Shown one piece after another: positions 6,721-7,221 of a DNA stretch of 7,221 nucleotides (position 1 is its first letter; each line of letters starts with the position of its first letter). The stretch is from the NCBI GenBank assembly GCA_047634015.1, contig JBLIDB010000240.1, forward strand, positions 1-7,221, given 5' to 3'. This stretch comes from JAJRXG01 sp047634015 (GTDB taxonomy: Bacteria > Bacteroidota > Bacteroidia > Chitinophagales > Saprospiraceae). The notes beneath the pieces are model-generated. The model did not search any database, had not been told where the DNA came from, and saw nothing but the letters and a program-made list of their open reading frames with translations. A program made the translations under genes and the position numbers.

Positions 6721-6749
6721 GTTGGAATTCTCAAACTGAAAATTCCAAC
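6721..6749 (-). terminator. Intrinsic terminator for the proline-rich protein gene
   Basis: GTTGGAATT (6721-6729) and AATTCCAAC (6741-6749) form a perfect 9-bp stem with an 11-base loop. Read on the minus strand it is followed by TTTTCATTTATT, and it lies 28 bases past the stop of the minus-strand gene. It sits between two convergent genes and may also end the GNAT message, though no T-run follows on the plus strand. Confidence 0.7.
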
Positions 6750-6777
6750 GCTGTATATCCTAATAATTCCTTTCTAT

Positions 6778-7221
6778 CTACTGTTTCAGATAAACTTGGT
6801 ATTTGCCTTCTACTTTTTTCGTTCGAATAGACGCATCAAAATCGCTCTTAGTGGTCATCCGCTGTACTTCCTCTACTGAGACCTCCTTATCATTCATATA
6901 GAATGTCGCCCCAACCTGAATCATTTCATTAATATATTCTGTTGGAGATGGTGGTGCGGGAGGCGCAGGCGGTGCGGGAGGGGCCACCATTCTCGGTAGA
7001 GCAGGTGGCGCGGGAGGCGCAGGCGGTGCGGGAGGAGCCACCATTATCGGTGGAGCAGGTGGTGCGGGGGGCGCAGGCGGTGCGGGAGGAGCCACCATTA
7101 TCGGTGGAGCAGGTGGCGCGGGGTGGACTGATGGAGCTCCTATCCTAGGAGCTACTGGCGGTGAAGTTGGCGCTGGAGGTGCGGGTACCCATCCATCCTT
7201 GTTAAGTCGAATATTCTTTCC
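6778..7221 (-). CDS. Alanine/proline-rich repeat protein, C-terminal part (5' end outside window)
   Basis: The frame ending at the TAG at 6780-6778 stays open to the right edge, giving 147 residues; the real start is outside the window, and the internal ATG codons lie within repeats. Visible residues 1-13 (ending KDGWVP) are followed by a proline-rich stretch at about 14-93 containing three 18-residue repeats of the form MVAPPAPPAPPAPP plus four variable residues. A compact tail follows (about 95-147) with GATFYMNDKEVSVEEVQRM and ends KYQVYLKQ. Such tails, an Ala/Pro linker followed by a short domain with a [YF]-x-[NDG]-[GD]-K-x-[IV]-[ST] motif, recall the C-termini of Bacteroidota BlaR1/M56 metallopeptidase-like and TonB-like proteins. 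That resemblance is from memory and tentative. A linker of this kind usually spans the periplasm. A clear terminator follows. The local GC content is very high because of Ala/Pro codons. Confidence 0.75.
   Translation of the reverse strand, partial: GKNIRLNKDGWVPAPPAPTSPPVAPRIGAPSVHPAPPAPPIMVAPPAPPAPPAPPAPPIMVAPPAPPAPPAPPALPRMVAPPAPPAPPAPPSPTEYINEMIQVGATFYMNDKEVSVEEVQRMTTKSDFDASIRTKKVEGKYQVYLKQ
6950..7111 (-). repeat. Three 54-base tandem repeats encoding 18-residue Ala/Pro units, plus a partial fourth
   Basis: Copies lie at 6950-7003, 7004-7057 and 7058-7111, each in frame, and a partial fourth starts at 7112 (about 12 bases). The copies differ at only a few positions; the second and third are almost identical. 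Within each unit there is a shorter near-repeat of about nine bases (GGTGCGGGA / GGCGCAGGC). The G-rich strand is the plus strand. Since the unit is a multiple of three, changes in copy number would lengthen or shorten the protein linker without a frameshift. Confidence 0.9.

Noticed and set aside
6778..7098. Internal ATG at 7098 as the start of a 106-residue protein
   Set aside because: The frame stays open to the window edge and this ATG is a repeated Met codon within each 18-residue unit, so the gene is partial and not short.
6942..7148. Plus-strand open frame and CRISPR-like look of the repeats
   Set aside because: The 54-base units are directly adjacent with no spacers, and the minus-strand frame continues into a non-repetitive domain; the plus-strand frame is a shadow of the repeats.

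Overview
The window looks like AT-rich chromosomal DNA from a member of the Bacteroidota. This is an inference from several hints: start codons lack purine-rich Shine-Dalgarno sites, no sigma70-type promoter is convincing, one protein has a Tat-like lipoprotein signal, one has an alanine/proline repeat tail of a kind seen in that phylum, and the GntP permease reads like those of the phylum. There is no rRNA, tRNA, CRISPR array or insertion sequence.

Layout, left to right. (1) 1-763, minus strand: the N-terminal 254 residues of an exported FAD-dependent amine oxidase-type protein, which runs off the left edge. (2) 873-2636, minus: a 587-residue protein with a GHKL (Hsp90/MutL/MORC-type) ATPase domain at the N-terminus and a PD-(D/E)XK nuclease domain resembling Shedu/DUF4263 at the C-terminus. 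It is the best candidate here for a little-described system, probably a single-gene anti-phage or restriction-like effector. (3) 2760-5802, minus: a three-gene catabolic module read in the order GntP-family permease, 179-base gap holding a large imperfect hairpin, RidA-family deaminase, and a PLP/metal D-threonine aldolase / D-serine dehydratase-like enzyme. The last two overlap by four bases (ATGA). (4) 5803-6176: a divergent intergenic region. (5) 6177-6695, plus: a stand-alone GNAT acetyltransferase like the GNAT domain of Pat-type protein lysine acetyltransferases. (6) A terminator hairpin for the minus strand at 6721-6749, then (7) 6778-7221, minus: the C-terminal part of an alanine/proline-rich repeat protein built on 54-base tandem repeats, which runs off the right edge.

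How the genes fit together. The permease, RidA and aldolase/dehydratase make a coherent set. A GntP-family carrier (the family that includes the D-serine carrier DsdX) would import a hydroxy amino acid. The PLP enzyme would cleave or dehydrate it, and RidA would hydrolyse the reactive enamine/imine made by dehydration. D-serine is the most economical guess for the substrate; D-threonine or another beta-hydroxy-D-amino acid is also possible. Hand-counted rows suggest lower GC in the amine oxidase and the GHKL-nuclease genes (about 28-38%) than in the catabolic module (about 47-55%), so the left third may be accessory DNA beside an older metabolic operon.
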